Positions 1-9,980 are shown, counted from the stretch's first letter. The stretch is DNA of 64,000 nt from Leeuwenhoekiella aequorea (GCF_004104375.1 NZ_QOVM01000007.1:169577-233576), one strand, 5' to 3'. Numbers and translations: made by a program. The notes: generated by a model from the sequence alone, not told the origin.

Positions 1-2292
1 ACAAATGAGCGCAGACCACTAACCTATGCCATTGTCACAACTCCGCAGAATCAAAATAATATTGAAAACATACGTTTAAACCAACTTAAAAATGCCGGTT
101 TAGAATCTGGCTCTGCAAGTCCCGATAAAGCAATTGTATGGCTTAGTTATAATGTACACGGCAACGAGGCCAGTAGTACTGAAGCTTCTATGATAACGCT
201 ATACGAACTTATCACAAATAAAAAAGAATGGTTAGAGAACACTGTTGTTATTATAGATCCTTGTATTAATCCAGATGGTAGAGATCGCTATGCAAACTGG
301 TATAATAAAGTAAAAGCTACGCCCTACGATACAAACCCCGATGCCGAAGAACATAATGAGCCTTGGCCTGGGGGTAGAGCGAATCACTATTTATTCGACT
401 TAAATAGAGATTGGGCTTGGGCAACTCAAGTTGAAACGCGCCAGAGATTAAAAGTATATAATAGTTGGATGCCTCATATTCATGTAGATTTCCATGAGCA
501 AGGTATTAATGAACCCTATTATTTTGCACCTGCCGCAGAACCATTTCATTCTATTATCACACCCTTTCAAAGAAATTTTCAAACTTTAATAGGAAAAAAT
601 CACGCCAAGTATTTTGATCAGAATGGATGGCTATTTTTTACTAGAGAACGCTTTGATTTGCTCTATCCAAGTTATGGGGACACCTACCCTACTTATACCG
701 GGTCGATGGGTATGACTTATGAACAAGCAGGTGGTGGAAGCGCTGGTTTAGGGATTAAAAAATCTGATGGAAGTATTCTTACCTTAGTAGATAGGGTTGC
801 ACATCATTTTACAACCGGAATCTCTACTGTTGAGATGGCTTCAGCAAATATTGAAAAGCTAAATACTGAGTTTGCTAAATACTTCAATGATGCAAACGTG
901 AAATACAAAAACTTCACGTTGAGTGGGGAGAAAGATCACCTACAAGCATTAATTGATCTTTTAGATGTTCACGGTATTCAATATACTTTTTCCGAATCTG
1001 GAAAATCTACGGGTTACAACTATACAACTGGTAAACAAGAAACTCTTACTTATGATGAAGCGATTAATATTAGTACAGATCAACCCAAAGGTAAATTAGT
1101 GCACGTTTTATTTGAGCCAGAAGCTGCACTATCTACTCCACTTACTTACGATATCACTGCGTGGAGTTTACCTTATGCGTATGGCTTAAATGCTGTTGCA
1201 AATACTAAGCCTGCTACTGGCGGCACTTTTAAGTCTAAAATGCCAATGCTAAACACTCTGTCTAAAACCGCTCCAGGATATTTATCAAAATGGAATAGTA
1301 TGACAGATGCTAAGTTTTTAAGTGCTCTATTACAAGCAGCAATTAAAGTGCGTTTTTCTGAAAAAGAATTTGTTATTGACGGTATCACGTATCCCGCCGG
1401 AACTTTGATAATAACACGAAGTGATAATAATGTGTTAGAAAATTTTGATGACGTATTGATACAGATCGCAAATAAATTTAATCGAACGCTTACGCCAGCA
1501 TCAACGAGCTTCGCTTCTTCAGGACCAGATTTTGGATCGCCCTATGTAAAGTTGATTAATAAACCTAGAATTGCGGTTTTTATGGGAGAGCAGACATCTT
1601 CTCTTAGTTACGGAGCTACTTGGCAATTCTTTGAGCAGCAGTTAGAATACCCCATAACTTCCATTGCTGTTTCAGAAGCAGATCGTGTTAACTGGTCTGA
1701 TTATGATGTTTTAGTTATGCCTAATGGTCGTTATAAACTTTCAGAAAACACATTATCACAATTAAAAAGTTGGGTGCGTACGGGCGGAAATTTAATTGCT
1801 GTAGACGGTGCCCTAAAACTATTTGCTGATACAGAAGATTTTAATTTAAAAACGGTAAAGTTTGAATCACCTAAAAGTAAAGACTCAATAACCTCAAAAT
1901 TAATCTCCTACGCAGATCGAGAAATGGATAGCTCAAAAAGCCTAATCAGCGGTAGTATTTTTAAAACAGATGTAGATTCCACTCATCCTTTAGCTTTTGG
2001 ATATGAAAACACCTATTATTCCTTAAAAATAGGTGATGATGCGTATTCGCTACTTGATAAAGGCTATAATGTCGCATATCTTAATGACGATCCTCAAAGT
2101 ACATCTGGATTTGCAGGAAATGAGGCACTCAATAAGCTTAAAAACAGCCTAATTTTCGGTGTAGAACCTATAGGGCGGGGTACAATTACATATATGGTAG
2201 ATGATCCGCTATTTAGAGCTTTCTGGGAAAATGGTAAACTCTTTTTTGCAAATGCGCTTTTTATAAATAACCCTAATAATTATCGTAAATAA
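1..2292 (+). CDS. M14-family zinc carboxypeptidase, 5'-truncated by window edge
   Basis: The reading frame is open from base 1, so the N-terminus and any signal peptide lie outside the window; 763 residues are visible. A metallopeptidase M14 catalytic domain comes first. HGNE at 157-168 is the HxxE zinc motif, PDGRDRY follows, then HVDFHEQG supplies the third zinc His, and MTYEQAGGG carries the probable general-base Glu. The C-terminal third (from about KPRIAVFMGEQ) resembles a class-I glutamine-amidotransferase-like fold, as is usual in large Bacteroidota M14 proteins. By family it should be an exported peptidase that trims C-terminal residues from peptides. The next gene begins one base after its stop, so they are probably co-transcribed. 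The first internal ATG (190) is not the real start because it would discard the zinc motif. Confidence 0.9.
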   Translation, partial: TNERRPLTYAIVTTPQNQNNIENIRLNQLKNAGLESGSASPDKAIVWLSYNVHGNEASSTEASMITLYELITNKKEWLENTVVIIDPCINPDGRDRYANWYNKVKATPYDTNPDAEEHNEPWPGGRANHYLFDLNRDWAWATQVETRQRLKVYNSWMPHIHVDFHEQGINEPYYFAPAAEPFHSIITPFQRNFQTLIGKNHAKYFDQNGWLFFTRERFDLLYPSYGDTYPTYTGSMGMTYEQAGGGSAGLGIKKSDGSILTLVDRVAHHFTTGISTVEMASANIEKLNTEFAKYFNDANVKYKNFTLSGEKDHLQALIDLLDVHGIQYTFSESGKSTGYNYTTGKQETLTYDEAINISTDQPKGKLVHVLFEPEAALSTPLTYDITAWSLPYAYGLNAVANTKPATGGTFKSKMPMLNTLSKTAPGYLSKWNSMTDAKFLSALLQAAIKVRFSEKEFVIDGITYPAGTLIITRSDNNVLENFDDVLIQIANKFNRTLTPASTSFASSGPDFGSPYVKLINKPRIAVFMGEQTSSLSYGATWQFFEQQLEYPITSIAVSEADRVNWSDYDVLVMPNGRYKLSENTLSQLKSWVRTGGNLIAVDGALKLFADTEDFNLKTVKFESPKSKDSITSKLISYADREMDSSKSLISGSIFKTDVDSTHPLAFGYENTYYSLKIGDDAYSLLDKGYNVAYLNDDPQSTSGFAGNEALNKLKNSLIFGVEPIGRGTITYMVDDPLFRAFWENGKLFFANALFINNPNNYRK

Positions 2293-2293
2293 T

Positions 2294-2875
2294 TTGATAC
2301 TAGCACCTTTAGAACTTAAAATATTAGAGAGTTTCATACTTCTAGGAGTTCTTATTCTTATACGATACGCTGTATCTAAACTTATCGTGCGTAGATATAT
2401 ACGCGCCAATTTTGATATAACTCGCAAACAAATAACAATCAAACTTCTAAACACGCTGTTTTTTGTGGTGCTCGGTTTCTGCCTTGCAGTTATTTGGGGT
2501 TTATCGGGTGCAGATGTAATTGCAGGTATTGGATCTGTCGTTACAATTTTGGGTGTTGCATTTTTTGCTCAGTGGTCTTTGCTAAGTAATATAACTTCAG
2601 GTCTGATTCTATTTTTCAATCACCCTTTAAAAATTGGTGACTATGTAGAAATTGTAGATAAAGATTTTCCTATGGCTGGAAGAGTAGAAAATATAACTTT
2701 ATTCTTTCTTCATCTGCGTAATAAAGATAATCATGTTTATACGCTTGCAAATACTATTGTAGCCCAGAAGACTATGCGAATTATGAAACCAGAAGAATAT
2801 TTTGAAGAAATGGAACAGCTGGATGAAGAAAAAGAAAATAAAAACATACCTGGAGAGGAATCTGCACTTGATTAA
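2294..2875 (+). CDS. small MscS-like mechanosensitive channel domain protein
   Basis: A 193-aa membrane protein with two or three N-terminal hydrophobic segments. These run into the MscS pore-helix/beta-domain signature: the Gly/Ala-rich stretch around GIGSVVTILGVAFFAQWSLLSNITSG, then HPLKIGDYVEI. It lacks the long C-terminal alpha/beta vestibule of full MscS, so it is a minimal version; osmotic-release channel activity is inferred from the family only. The start is TTG at 2294, one base after the upstream stop. No ATG occurs before the conserved core, so TTG is preferred. The C-terminus is Glu/Lys rich (EEMEQLDEEKENK). Confidence 0.8.
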   Translation: MILAPLELKILESFILLGVLILIRYAVSKLIVRRYIRANFDITRKQITIKLLNTLFFVVLGFCLAVIWGLSGADVIAGIGSVVTILGVAFFAQWSLLSNITSGLILFFNHPLKIGDYVEIVDKDFPMAGRVENITLFFLHLRNKDNHVYTLANTIVAQKTMRIMKPEEYFEEMEQLDEEKENKNIPGEESALD

Positions 2876-2879
2876 TTTT

Positions 2880-5714
2880 ATGAAAAAACATTTTATTTAC
2901 TTAAGCCTATCGGTATTTGTTCTTGCTTCTTGTGGTTCAAATAAAACCGAAATAACTAAACCGGAAGAATCAAATCAATTACAAGTTAATTATGAATCGT
3001 ATACTTTAGATAATGGTCTAACTGTGATTCTTCACCAAGACTCTTCAGACCCTGTGGTTGCTGTGGCCCTGACTGCACACGTAGGTTCAGCAAAAGAAAA
3101 AGAAGGACGCACGGGATTTGCACATCTATTTGAACATTTACTTTTTCTAGAATCTGAAAATTTAGGAAAAGGAGGACTGGACAAAATGAGCGCTCGTGTA
3201 GGTGGAAGTGGTGCAAATGGCTCTACAAACAGAGACCGTACAAATTATTTTCAAACGGTTCCTAGCGATGCTTTAGAGAAAATGATCTGGGCAGAGGCTG
3301 ATAAATTAGGCTATTTTATTAATACTGTTACAGAACCTGTATTAGCCAAGGAAAAGCAAGTGGTTAAAAATGAAAAGCGTCAAAGCTATGATAACCGTCC
3401 TTACGGTCATCAAAATTATGTGATTCATAAAAATTTATATCCAAAGGATCATCCATACAATTGGCAAGTAATTGGATCTTTAGAAGATCTGCAAAATGCT
3501 ACCCTTTCTGACGTAAAGGAATTTTATAACCGCTGGTATGTTCCTAATAATGTTACTTTGACAATTGCAGGTGATTTTGATACACAAGAAACTAAAAATT
3601 GGATTAATAAATATTTTGCGGAAATTCCTCGAGGCAGTGATATACCAGTAGTTGAAAAACGTGTACCAAAACTTACCAGCATCAAGAATTTATATTATGA
3701 AGATAATTTTGCCAGACTTCCGCAATTGACGATGACCTGGCCTGCTGCTCCAGAATATACAAAAGACTCTTATGCGTTAGAAGTTTTAGCTAACTTTTTA
3801 TCAAATGGAAAAAAAGCGGTTTTAAATACGGTTCTTATAGATAGTTTGCAATTAGCTGCAAATCCCACTATGCGATACGGAGGATCAGAACTTTCTGGGG
3901 AGATAAATTTAAGTGTGCGTGCAAATGCAGGCGTAGATCTGGATTCTGTATATAAAGCAATTAATGAAGCATTCAGATTATTTGAAGAAAATGGAATTTC
4001 TAAAGAAGAACTTGAGCGCATTAAGGCAACACAAGAAACTAAATTTTACAGCAGTCTTAGTAGCGTTTTAGGAAAAGGGTTTCAGTTGGCTCAGTATCAA
4101 ATATTCGCAGGAAATCCAGGCTATATTAATGCAGATTTAAAGCAAATTCAAGCTGTTACTATAGCCGATGTAAAATCGGTTTACGATAAATATATTAAGG
4201 ATAAAAATTACGTAACCACAAGCTTTATTCCTAAGGGTGATATGGCTTTAGCGCTCGAAGGAGCACAACCTGCAGAAGTAGAAGAAGAACAAATTGTAAA
4301 TGGTGCTGAAGATGAGTTTGATCCATCAATAACTTCTGAATATGAACGGTCCTATTCCTCTTTCGATCGCTCTAAAGAACCAAAATACGGCGAAGCCCCA
4401 AAACTAAATCTTCCCGATGTCTGGACTGCAGAATTGGATAATGAACTTAAGATTCACGGTATTCAAAGTGACGAAGTACCACTCGTAAATTTTCAGTTCA
4501 CCATACAAGGCGGATTAATAACAGAACCAAATAAGAAAGAAGGCGTTGCAAACCTGACTGCCGCATTGCTTACTAAAGGAACGCTTCATAAAACTCCTGC
4601 AGAATTAGAAGATGCCTTAGCACTTTTGGGGACTACCATAAATTTGCGCGTATCAGAAGAGAATACTATACTTCAAGGAGTAACATTATCACGCAATTTT
4701 GATAAAACAATGAATCTCGTTGCCGAAATTGTATTAGAGCCACGATGGGATTCTACAGAATTTATTTTGGAGAAAAAAAATATTCTCACTCGGCTAGAAC
4801 AGCAGAAAGGCGACCCCGGTAGTATTGCAGATATTGCATTTGCTAAAGCTATTTATGGTAAAGATCACGTCTTAGCGAAAAACCGCTTGGGAACTATCCA
4901 ATCTGTAAAGAATCTCGCAATTGAAGATGTAAAATCATATTATAATCTCTTTGCTCCCAATATCACCTCCTTAGAAATTGTAGGAGACTTAAGTCAATCA
5001 GAAATAACGACAGCTTTAGCTACGCTCAACTCAAAATGGAAATCAAAGAATGTAAGTATAATTAAACCTTCAGCAGCAAAGCAAGTAAACAATCCCATTA
5101 TATATTTTATAGATGTTCCTGGAGCGAAACAATCTCAGTTACGTTTTGGATATGTAGCTCTCGCAGCCACTGATAAAGATTATTTACAAGCACAAATGAT
5201 GAATTATCGTTTGGGAGGTGGTGGTTTTGCCAGTGATCTTACGCAAATGCTTCGTGAAACCAAAGGGTATACTTATGGGATTAGATCGCGTTTTGATGGT
5301 AGTTCCTTACCAGGGCCTTTTATGATTTCTAGTGGTGTGCGTAGTAATGTAACGGCAGAGAGCACAGAGCTAATACGTGAGATTATGCAAAATTACGCAG
5401 ATAATTTTGACGAGCAAGATTTGGAATTGACTAAAGGATATTTCCTGAAAAGCGATGCTCGAAATTTTGAAACTTCATCAGCAAAAATTGACTATCTCAA
5501 TAAAATTGCCACACTTGATTTTAGTCCAGATTTTATAATTAAAAATCAGCAGACTATTAAGAATACTACAACCGATGATATTAGACAGATGGCTCGCAAA
5601 TACGCAGATCCGTCTAAATTGATCTATGTCATAGTTGGAGATGCTAGTACACAATTACAGAAAGTTCAGGATTTAGGTATTAGAGTTAAGGTAGTAAATG
5701 AAAATCTAGAATAA
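2880..5714 (+). CDS. M16 family zinc peptidase lipoprotein
   Basis: 944 aa, twin M16 (pitrilysin/insulinase-type) domains. The start is ATG 2880 because it gives a clean lipoprotein signal (MKKHFIYLSLSVFVLASC, lipobox Cys18); the longer ORF from 2802 only adds sequence overlapping the upstream gene. The inverted zinc motif HLFEH is at residues 82-86, with the downstream Glu in a KEKQVVKNEKR segment. The second half (from about residue 510) is an M16-like domain without HxxEH and is presumably the non-catalytic clamshell half. A Glu-rich linker (EVEEEQIVNGAEDE) separates the halves. Likely role: degradation of peptides at the periplasmic face of the envelope. It lies four bases after the MscS-like gene, in the same transcript as the M14 peptidase. 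Confidence 0.92.
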   Translation: MKKHFIYLSLSVFVLASCGSNKTEITKPEESNQLQVNYESYTLDNGLTVILHQDSSDPVVAVALTAHVGSAKEKEGRTGFAHLFEHLLFLESENLGKGGLDKMSARVGGSGANGSTNRDRTNYFQTVPSDALEKMIWAEADKLGYFINTVTEPVLAKEKQVVKNEKRQSYDNRPYGHQNYVIHKNLYPKDHPYNWQVIGSLEDLQNATLSDVKEFYNRWYVPNNVTLTIAGDFDTQETKNWINKYFAEIPRGSDIPVVEKRVPKLTSIKNLYYEDNFARLPQLTMTWPAAPEYTKDSYALEVLANFLSNGKKAVLNTVLIDSLQLAANPTMRYGGSELSGEINLSVRANAGVDLDSVYKAINEAFRLFEENGISKEELERIKATQETKFYSSLSSVLGKGFQLAQYQIFAGNPGYINADLKQIQAVTIADVKSVYDKYIKDKNYVTTSFIPKGDMALALEGAQPAEVEEEQIVNGAEDEFDPSITSEYERSYSSFDRSKEPKYGEAPKLNLPDVWTAELDNELKIHGIQSDEVPLVNFQFTIQGGLITEPNKKEGVANLTAALLTKGTLHKTPAELEDALALLGTTINLRVSEENTILQGVTLSRNFDKTMNLVAEIVLEPRWDSTEFILEKKNILTRLEQQKGDPGSIADIAFAKAIYGKDHVLAKNRLGTIQSVKNLAIEDVKSYYNLFAPNITSLEIVGDLSQSEITTALATLNSKWKSKNVSIIKPSAAKQVNNPIIYFIDVPGAKQSQLRFGYVALAATDKDYLQAQMMNYRLGGGGFASDLTQMLRETKGYTYGIRSRFDGSSLPGPFMISSGVRSNVTAESTELIREIMQNYADNFDEQDLELTKGYFLKSDARNFETSSAKIDYLNKIATLDFSPDFIIKNQQTIKNTTTDDIRQMARKYADPSKLIYVIVGDASTQLQKVQDLGIRVKVVNENLE

Positions 5715-5755
5715 ATAAAAGCTTTGAATAAATAATTCAACTTTCAGTCTTTTTT

Positions 5756-5797
5756 GAAAACTAATATTGTAGTTTTATAACTATAATATTAGTTTTC
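5756..5797 (+). terminator. long AT-rich hairpin abutting next start codon
   Basis: A 19-bp inverted repeat (arms 5756-5774 and 5779-5797, four-base loop, one G-T pair) is followed by ATTTTT. It sits 41 bases after the M16 peptidase stop and only six bases before the ATG at 5804. It could terminate the peptidase transcript. If transcribed from further upstream, it would also occlude the ribosome-binding region of the next gene. Confidence 0.6.
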
Positions 5798-5803
5798 ATT
5801 TTT

Positions 5804-6811
5804 ATGCGTATTTTTTTCTTTCTGATTTTACTTAGCTCCATATCGGGTTTCGCACAAAAGACATTGAATGGTTATGTTTATAGTGCCAAAGATTCAACGG
5901 CGCTTGAAGCGGTTTCTATATATTTTGATGGCACCACATTAGGAACTATAACAAATAGCTCTGGTGCATATTCCATATCTATTCAAGAAGGAATTAAGAG
6001 TTCGTTAGTTATAAGTATGTTGGGTTACGCTCCGGTTTACGTATCAAATTATTTAAATACAAACGGACAAATAGCACCTATTTATCTTACAGAAAATACA
6101 GAAGAACTCAGTGCTGTACATATTGAAAATGATGATTGGTCGCGTAAAAAAAAACTGAATGTTTTTAGAAAAGAATTTTTAGGAAATTCTCTGCAAGCCT
6201 TGGAGTGTAAAATTTTAAACGAAGATGATTTAAAACTGCATTACAGCAAATCGAATAAACAACTTACGGCCTGGTCAGATGTTCCCTTAGTTATAGAGAA
6301 TAAACACTTAGGTTATCTAGTAAATTATACCTTGACAGACTTTCAAGTTAACTATGAAAAAAGTATAGAAACTGGTTTTACTTATGTACATCAAGTATAC
6401 ACCGAAGGCTTTACATTTTTTAAAGAGTTAAAGAAAAAAACCAAAAGAAAGATTATAGTAAATAGACAAAAATCCTATTTGGGGTCGATTTTGCACTTTT
6501 TACGCTCCCTATCCCAAGAGCAATTAACAGAAAATAGGTTTAAAATTTACTATAAAAACTTTGAAGTTGCTCCCTATTCACGTTTTAAACTGCAAAGAGA
6601 AAATTCTTCAATGCATGTAGAACTTATTGTAGATAAACTGAGTATATTATACAATAATGATGAGCAATCATTCATACAAGCTCAGGCTCCATTTGTAATT
6701 GATGCTTTTGGAAACCATTCTCCGGCTTCCGCATTAAGTACAGGAGGTGTTATGTCTTTAAAAAGGTTTGCTTTTATGCTACCGCTAGATTATAAATTCC
6801 GTCAGGATTAA
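5804..6811 (+). CDS. secreted CarboxypepD_reg-like domain protein
   Basis: 335 aa with a signal peptide (MRIFFFLILLSSISGFAQ). A beta-sandwich of the carboxypeptidase-regulatory-like type follows (KTLNGYVYSAKDSTALEAVSIYFDGT.. GTITNSSGAYSI.. VISMLGYAPVYV), the same module as at the N-terminus of Bacteroidota TonB-dependent receptors. The remaining ~220 residues match no family I can name and hold no obvious barrel. It is probably an exported surface or periplasmic protein of unknown role. It stands alone between a long hairpin and the convergent rimO. Confidence 0.75.
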   Translation: MRIFFFLILLSSISGFAQKTLNGYVYSAKDSTALEAVSIYFDGTTLGTITNSSGAYSISIQEGIKSSLVISMLGYAPVYVSNYLNTNGQIAPIYLTENTEELSAVHIENDDWSRKKKLNVFRKEFLGNSLQALECKILNEDDLKLHYSKSNKQLTAWSDVPLVIENKHLGYLVNYTLTDFQVNYEKSIETGFTYVHQVYTEGFTFFKELKKKTKRKIIVNRQKSYLGSILHFLRSLSQEQLTENRFKIYYKNFEVAPYSRFKLQRENSSMHVELIVDKLSILYNNDEQSFIQAQAPFVIDAFGNHSPASALSTGGVMSLKRFAFMLPLDYKFRQD

Positions 6812-6865
6812 CTTTTCTGCATGCATTTTTGTACTCTAAATCTTCAGAGTCAAAGTAATGAATAT

Positions 6866-8176
6866 CTATTGCTTAACAATAGGCTCTGCATACAAATCAA
6901 AATCTTCGGCCTCTGTTATTTTAACCCAAGTGAATTCACCTGTCTTTAAATAATGAGCTGTAGCATCTATGAGTACCTCATTATCAACATCTGGAGAATC
7001 AAACTCGCTACGACCCACAAAGTAATTTCCTTCTTTACGATCTACCACGATACGGAACTCCTGCCCTATTTTTTGTTGATTGAGTTCCCAACTAATTTGA
7101 GATTGTAAGGCCATTATTTCATTCGCACGTTCCATTTTCACCTCTTCAGGCACATCATCTTCGAGATTATACGCGTGCGTATTTTCTTCGTGTGAGTACG
7201 TAAAACAACCTAAACGTTCAAAACGCATTTCTTTAACCCAGTCGCGTAACAATTCAAAATCTTCTTGCGTTTCTCCAGGATAACCTACAATAAGCGTAGT
7301 TCTTATGGTCATCTGTGGTACTTTTTCTCTAAAGGTTTTAAGTAACGCGTTAGTCTTTTCATAGGTTGTACCACGACGCATAGATTTCAATAATTTGGTC
7401 GAAATATGCTGTAAGGGAATATCTATGTAATTACAAACTTTAGGCTCTTCGTTCATCACGTCGAGTACATCTTCCGGAAAACCGGTTGGGAATGCATAAT
7501 GTAGACGTATCCACTCAATACCTTCCACTTTAACGAGTTCTCGTAATAATTTTGCTAGTGCGCGTTCTTTGTATAAATCTAACCCGTAGTAGGTAAGATC
7601 CTGAGCTATAAGTATTAATTCTTTAATACCATTAGCTGCAAGCTTTTCAGCTTCAATCACCAAATTTTCTATAGGTGTACTTTTGTGGCCTCCACGCATT
7701 AGCGGGATTGCGCAAAAGGAACACGGTCTGTCACAACCTTCGGCAATTTTTAAATATGCATAATTTTTTGGAGTAGTTGTTAAACGCTCTCCGATTAATT
7801 CATGCTTGTAATCTGCTCCTAATGCTTTTAACAAACCTGGAAGTTCTGTAGTTCCAAAATATTGATCTACATTAGGAATCTCTTTTTGTAAGTCTGGCTT
7901 ATAGCGCTCAGAAAGACATCCTGTAACAAAAACCTTGTCTACAATACCATCCTCCTTTTTCTGAACATACTCTAAAATGGTATTTACAGATTCTTCTTTT
8001 GCATTCGCAATAAACCCACACGTATTGATAACCACAACATTACCCTCCTCTTCATGTACTACCTCTTTGTTGTTGGCACGCAATTGTCCCATCAACACTT
8101 CACTATCATAAACATTCTTAGAGCAACCAAGAGTTACTACGTTTATTTTGTTCTTCTTTAGGGTTTTAGTACGCAT
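6866..8176 (-). CDS. rimO: ribosomal protein S12 methylthiotransferase RimO
   Basis: 436 aa. Radical-SAM methylthiotransferase that adds a beta-methylthio group to the conserved Asp of ribosomal protein S12. Order: N-terminal MTTase [4Fe-4S] domain with Cys18, Cys53 and Cys87; radical-SAM CxxxCxxC at Cys148/152/155 (EGCDRPCSFC); C-terminal TRAM domain (about 375-436). The start is ATG at 8176 (MRTKTLKKNK) rather than the upstream in-frame ATG at 8209. The family normally starts here, and a TAnnTTTG promoter box (8198-8205) lies inside the longer version. Confidence 0.96.
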   Translation of the reverse strand: MRTKTLKKNKINVVTLGCSKNVYDSEVLMGQLRANNKEVVHEEEGNVVVINTCGFIANAKEESVNTILEYVQKKEDGIVDKVFVTGCLSERYKPDLQKEIPNVDQYFGTTELPGLLKALGADYKHELIGERLTTTPKNYAYLKIAEGCDRPCSFCAIPLMRGGHKSTPIENLVIEAEKLAANGIKELILIAQDLTYYGLDLYKERALAKLLRELVKVEGIEWIRLHYAFPTGFPEDVLDVMNEEPKVCNYIDIPLQHISTKLLKSMRRGTTYEKTNALLKTFREKVPQMTIRTTLIVGYPGETQEDFELLRDWVKEMRFERLGCFTYSHEENTHAYNLEDDVPEEVKMERANEIMALQSQISWELNQQKIGQEFRIVVDRKEGNYFVGRSEFDSPDVDNEVLIDATAHYLKTGEFTWVKITEAEDFDLYAEPIVKQ

Positions 8177-8197
8177 AAGGCTATTTATTTCGGGGCG

Positions 8198-8205
8198 CAA
8201 AGATA
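8198..8205 (-). promoter_or_regulatory. candidate rimO promoter, TAnnTTTG -7 box
   Basis: On the minus strand this reads TATCTTTG followed by C, an exact match to the Bacteroidota -7 consensus TAnnTTTG. It sits 22 bases upstream of the chosen rimO ATG. Confidence 0.5.
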
Positions 8206-8280
8206 ACACAATTTCAAGGTTTATAGCCCTAAATTACCTTAATCTTAGATTTGGAAAAATACGTTTTCAGAAAATAATAA

Positions 8281-9921
8281 TTAATTTTTAAAATCAACCG
8301 GAGTCTTTCTCTTTTTAGAAATCACCTCATACGCATACGCAATTTCCAAAAGTTTTGCTTCAGATAAAGTAGGCGCAATAAAAGTAAGTCCCATTGGCTC
8401 ATTTGTATCTTTATACCCCATAGGTACGGTTATAGCAGGATATTTTGCGACAGCAGCAAAACCTGCCATGTAGTTATTTATAGATAATACGGCATCAAGA
8501 TTGTTCGATCTAATGGGTTCATCAAAAAATTGTCTTCCGTTGCGTTCTAAAGTGTCTTTAATAGCAGCAAACTCTTGCGTAGAAGCAGAATCTGCAAGCA
8601 CACCGTAAAGTAATCCTTGGCCGTAAGGCATACGTATAAGTGAGTCTTCTTTATTAAATGCTGTTATTTCAGTAAGATCTTTAAGAGCCAGCTCTTTGGA
8701 GCCGTATTTAGTTATATAATCAGGAAGGTCTTTTTGCATATCGAGATTCAACACTCTTAAAAACTGTGGTAAATCAATGTCTGGACGCTCTAATTCTACT
8801 AATATTGCGCCAGCTTCTCTTAATTCACGTACTGCAGTAACGTATAATGTATCTTTATAATTATTATAATATCCTAAATGAATTCCTTTCAGATATTCAG
8901 TAGGGTTAAGGTTTTTTAATGCGGAAACATAATCGGTTTTTGGAGCTTTTAGAGAAACTGCTTTAGAATCTTCGCTATCTAGCCCCGTCATTGCCTGGAG
9001 TAAAATAGCATTGTCAACTACAGATCGTGTCATAGGTCCCGGAGTGTCGAGTGTACTTGAAATAGGAACAATTCCGCCCCGAGATAATAGACCTATAGTA
9101 GGCTTAAGTCCCACTATAGAATTAGAACTTGAAGGCGAAAGTATAGAGCCACTAGTTTCTGAACCTACTGCAGCAACAGCAAAGTTTGCAGCCATAGAAA
9201 CTCCACTTCCTGAACTCGATCCGCCGGTATCGTGAATTTTTCTTCCGTAAGGATTCAAAGTTTGACCGCCTATAGCCGAATAACCACTGGGGCAATCATT
9301 ACAAAAGAAATAGGCCCACTCACTTAAGTTTGCTTTACCTAATATCAAAGCTCCATTTGCTTTGAGTTGCTTGGTGATAAAGGCATCTTCTGTTTTATTA
9401 TTTTCAAATGCTACTGCTCCGGCAGTCGTGGGCATTCCTGAAGCATTAATATTATCTTTAAGAAGTATAGGCATCCCATAGATCGAGTAGCTATCTATTT
9501 CCTTTTCAGCTAAATCCAACTTTTTAGCTTCGGTAATTACATTAGGATTTAATGCTATTACAGAATTTAAAGACAGCTCATTATTTCGGTCGTATTTCTT
9601 AATACGGGTCAAATAAAATAAAACCAAATCCTCATAAGTCAATTTTGCTTCAGCTATTGCGTTTTGAATTTCAGGAATTGTTTTTTCAAAAGTCAAGTTT
9701 TTTACACGTGTATAATCCGTATCGGTAAATTGATCTAAATCTTCATTAAAAGGTTCCCAAAGTTGGTCAACATCTAAAATCTTGGAATCTAATACCGAAT
9801 ATTCACGTTCTTTTAAAGTAGAATCTTTTACTACATCATTAGATTCAGGTTCTACAGAATTTGAATGTTCTTTACACGATAAGATGGAGCACAATGAGAG
9901 GAAAAGTAAAAAGTGTTTCAT
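8281..9921 (-). CDS. amidase-signature family lipoprotein
   Basis: 546 aa with a lipoprotein signal (MKHFLLFLSLCSILSC, Cys16). The amidase-signature Ser-Ser-Lys machinery is present: Lys155 in LLKDNINASG, the GGSSSGSG loop at 233-240 with cis-Ser235, and nucleophile Ser259 in GSETSGSI. It should hydrolyse C-N amide bonds in the periplasm or at the surface; the substrate is unknown. It resembles lipoprotein amidases of Bacteroidota rather than GatA, because of the export signal and the long charged linker before the catalytic domain. A terminator separates it from ftsY upstream, so it has its own transcript. Confidence 0.9.
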   Translation of the reverse strand: MKHFLLFLSLCSILSCKEHSNSVEPESNDVVKDSTLKEREYSVLDSKILDVDQLWEPFNEDLDQFTDTDYTRVKNLTFEKTIPEIQNAIAEAKLTYEDLVLFYLTRIKKYDRNNELSLNSVIALNPNVITEAKKLDLAEKEIDSYSIYGMPILLKDNINASGMPTTAGAVAFENNKTEDAFITKQLKANGALILGKANLSEWAYFFCNDCPSGYSAIGGQTLNPYGRKIHDTGGSSSGSGVSMAANFAVAAVGSETSGSILSPSSSNSIVGLKPTIGLLSRGGIVPISSTLDTPGPMTRSVVDNAILLQAMTGLDSEDSKAVSLKAPKTDYVSALKNLNPTEYLKGIHLGYYNNYKDTLYVTAVRELREAGAILVELERPDIDLPQFLRVLNLDMQKDLPDYITKYGSKELALKDLTEITAFNKEDSLIRMPYGQGLLYGVLADSASTQEFAAIKDTLERNGRQFFDEPIRSNNLDAVLSINNYMAGFAAVAKYPAITVPMGYKDTNEPMGLTFIAPTLSEAKLLEIAYAYEVISKKRKTPVDFKN

Positions 9922-9947
9922 AAAAGTTCAATTTTCATCTAAAATAC

Positions 9948-9980
9948 AAAAAGGCATCTCACAAATGTGGATGCCTTTTT
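9948..9980 (-). terminator. terminator downstream of ftsY
   Basis: Eleven-bp arms (9948-9958 and 9970-9980) enclose a smaller CAC/GTG stem. The minus strand ends in a run of T, as expected for a Rho-independent terminator of the ftsY transcript. Confidence 0.75.

Noticed and set aside
2802..2879. Upstream extension of the M16 peptidase ORF
   Set aside because: It overlaps the MscS-like gene and places 26 charged residues before a clean lipoprotein signal.
6812..6865. Terminator between the CarboxypepD_reg gene and rimO
   Set aside because: Only a five-bp ACTCT/AGAGT stem with no T run was found.
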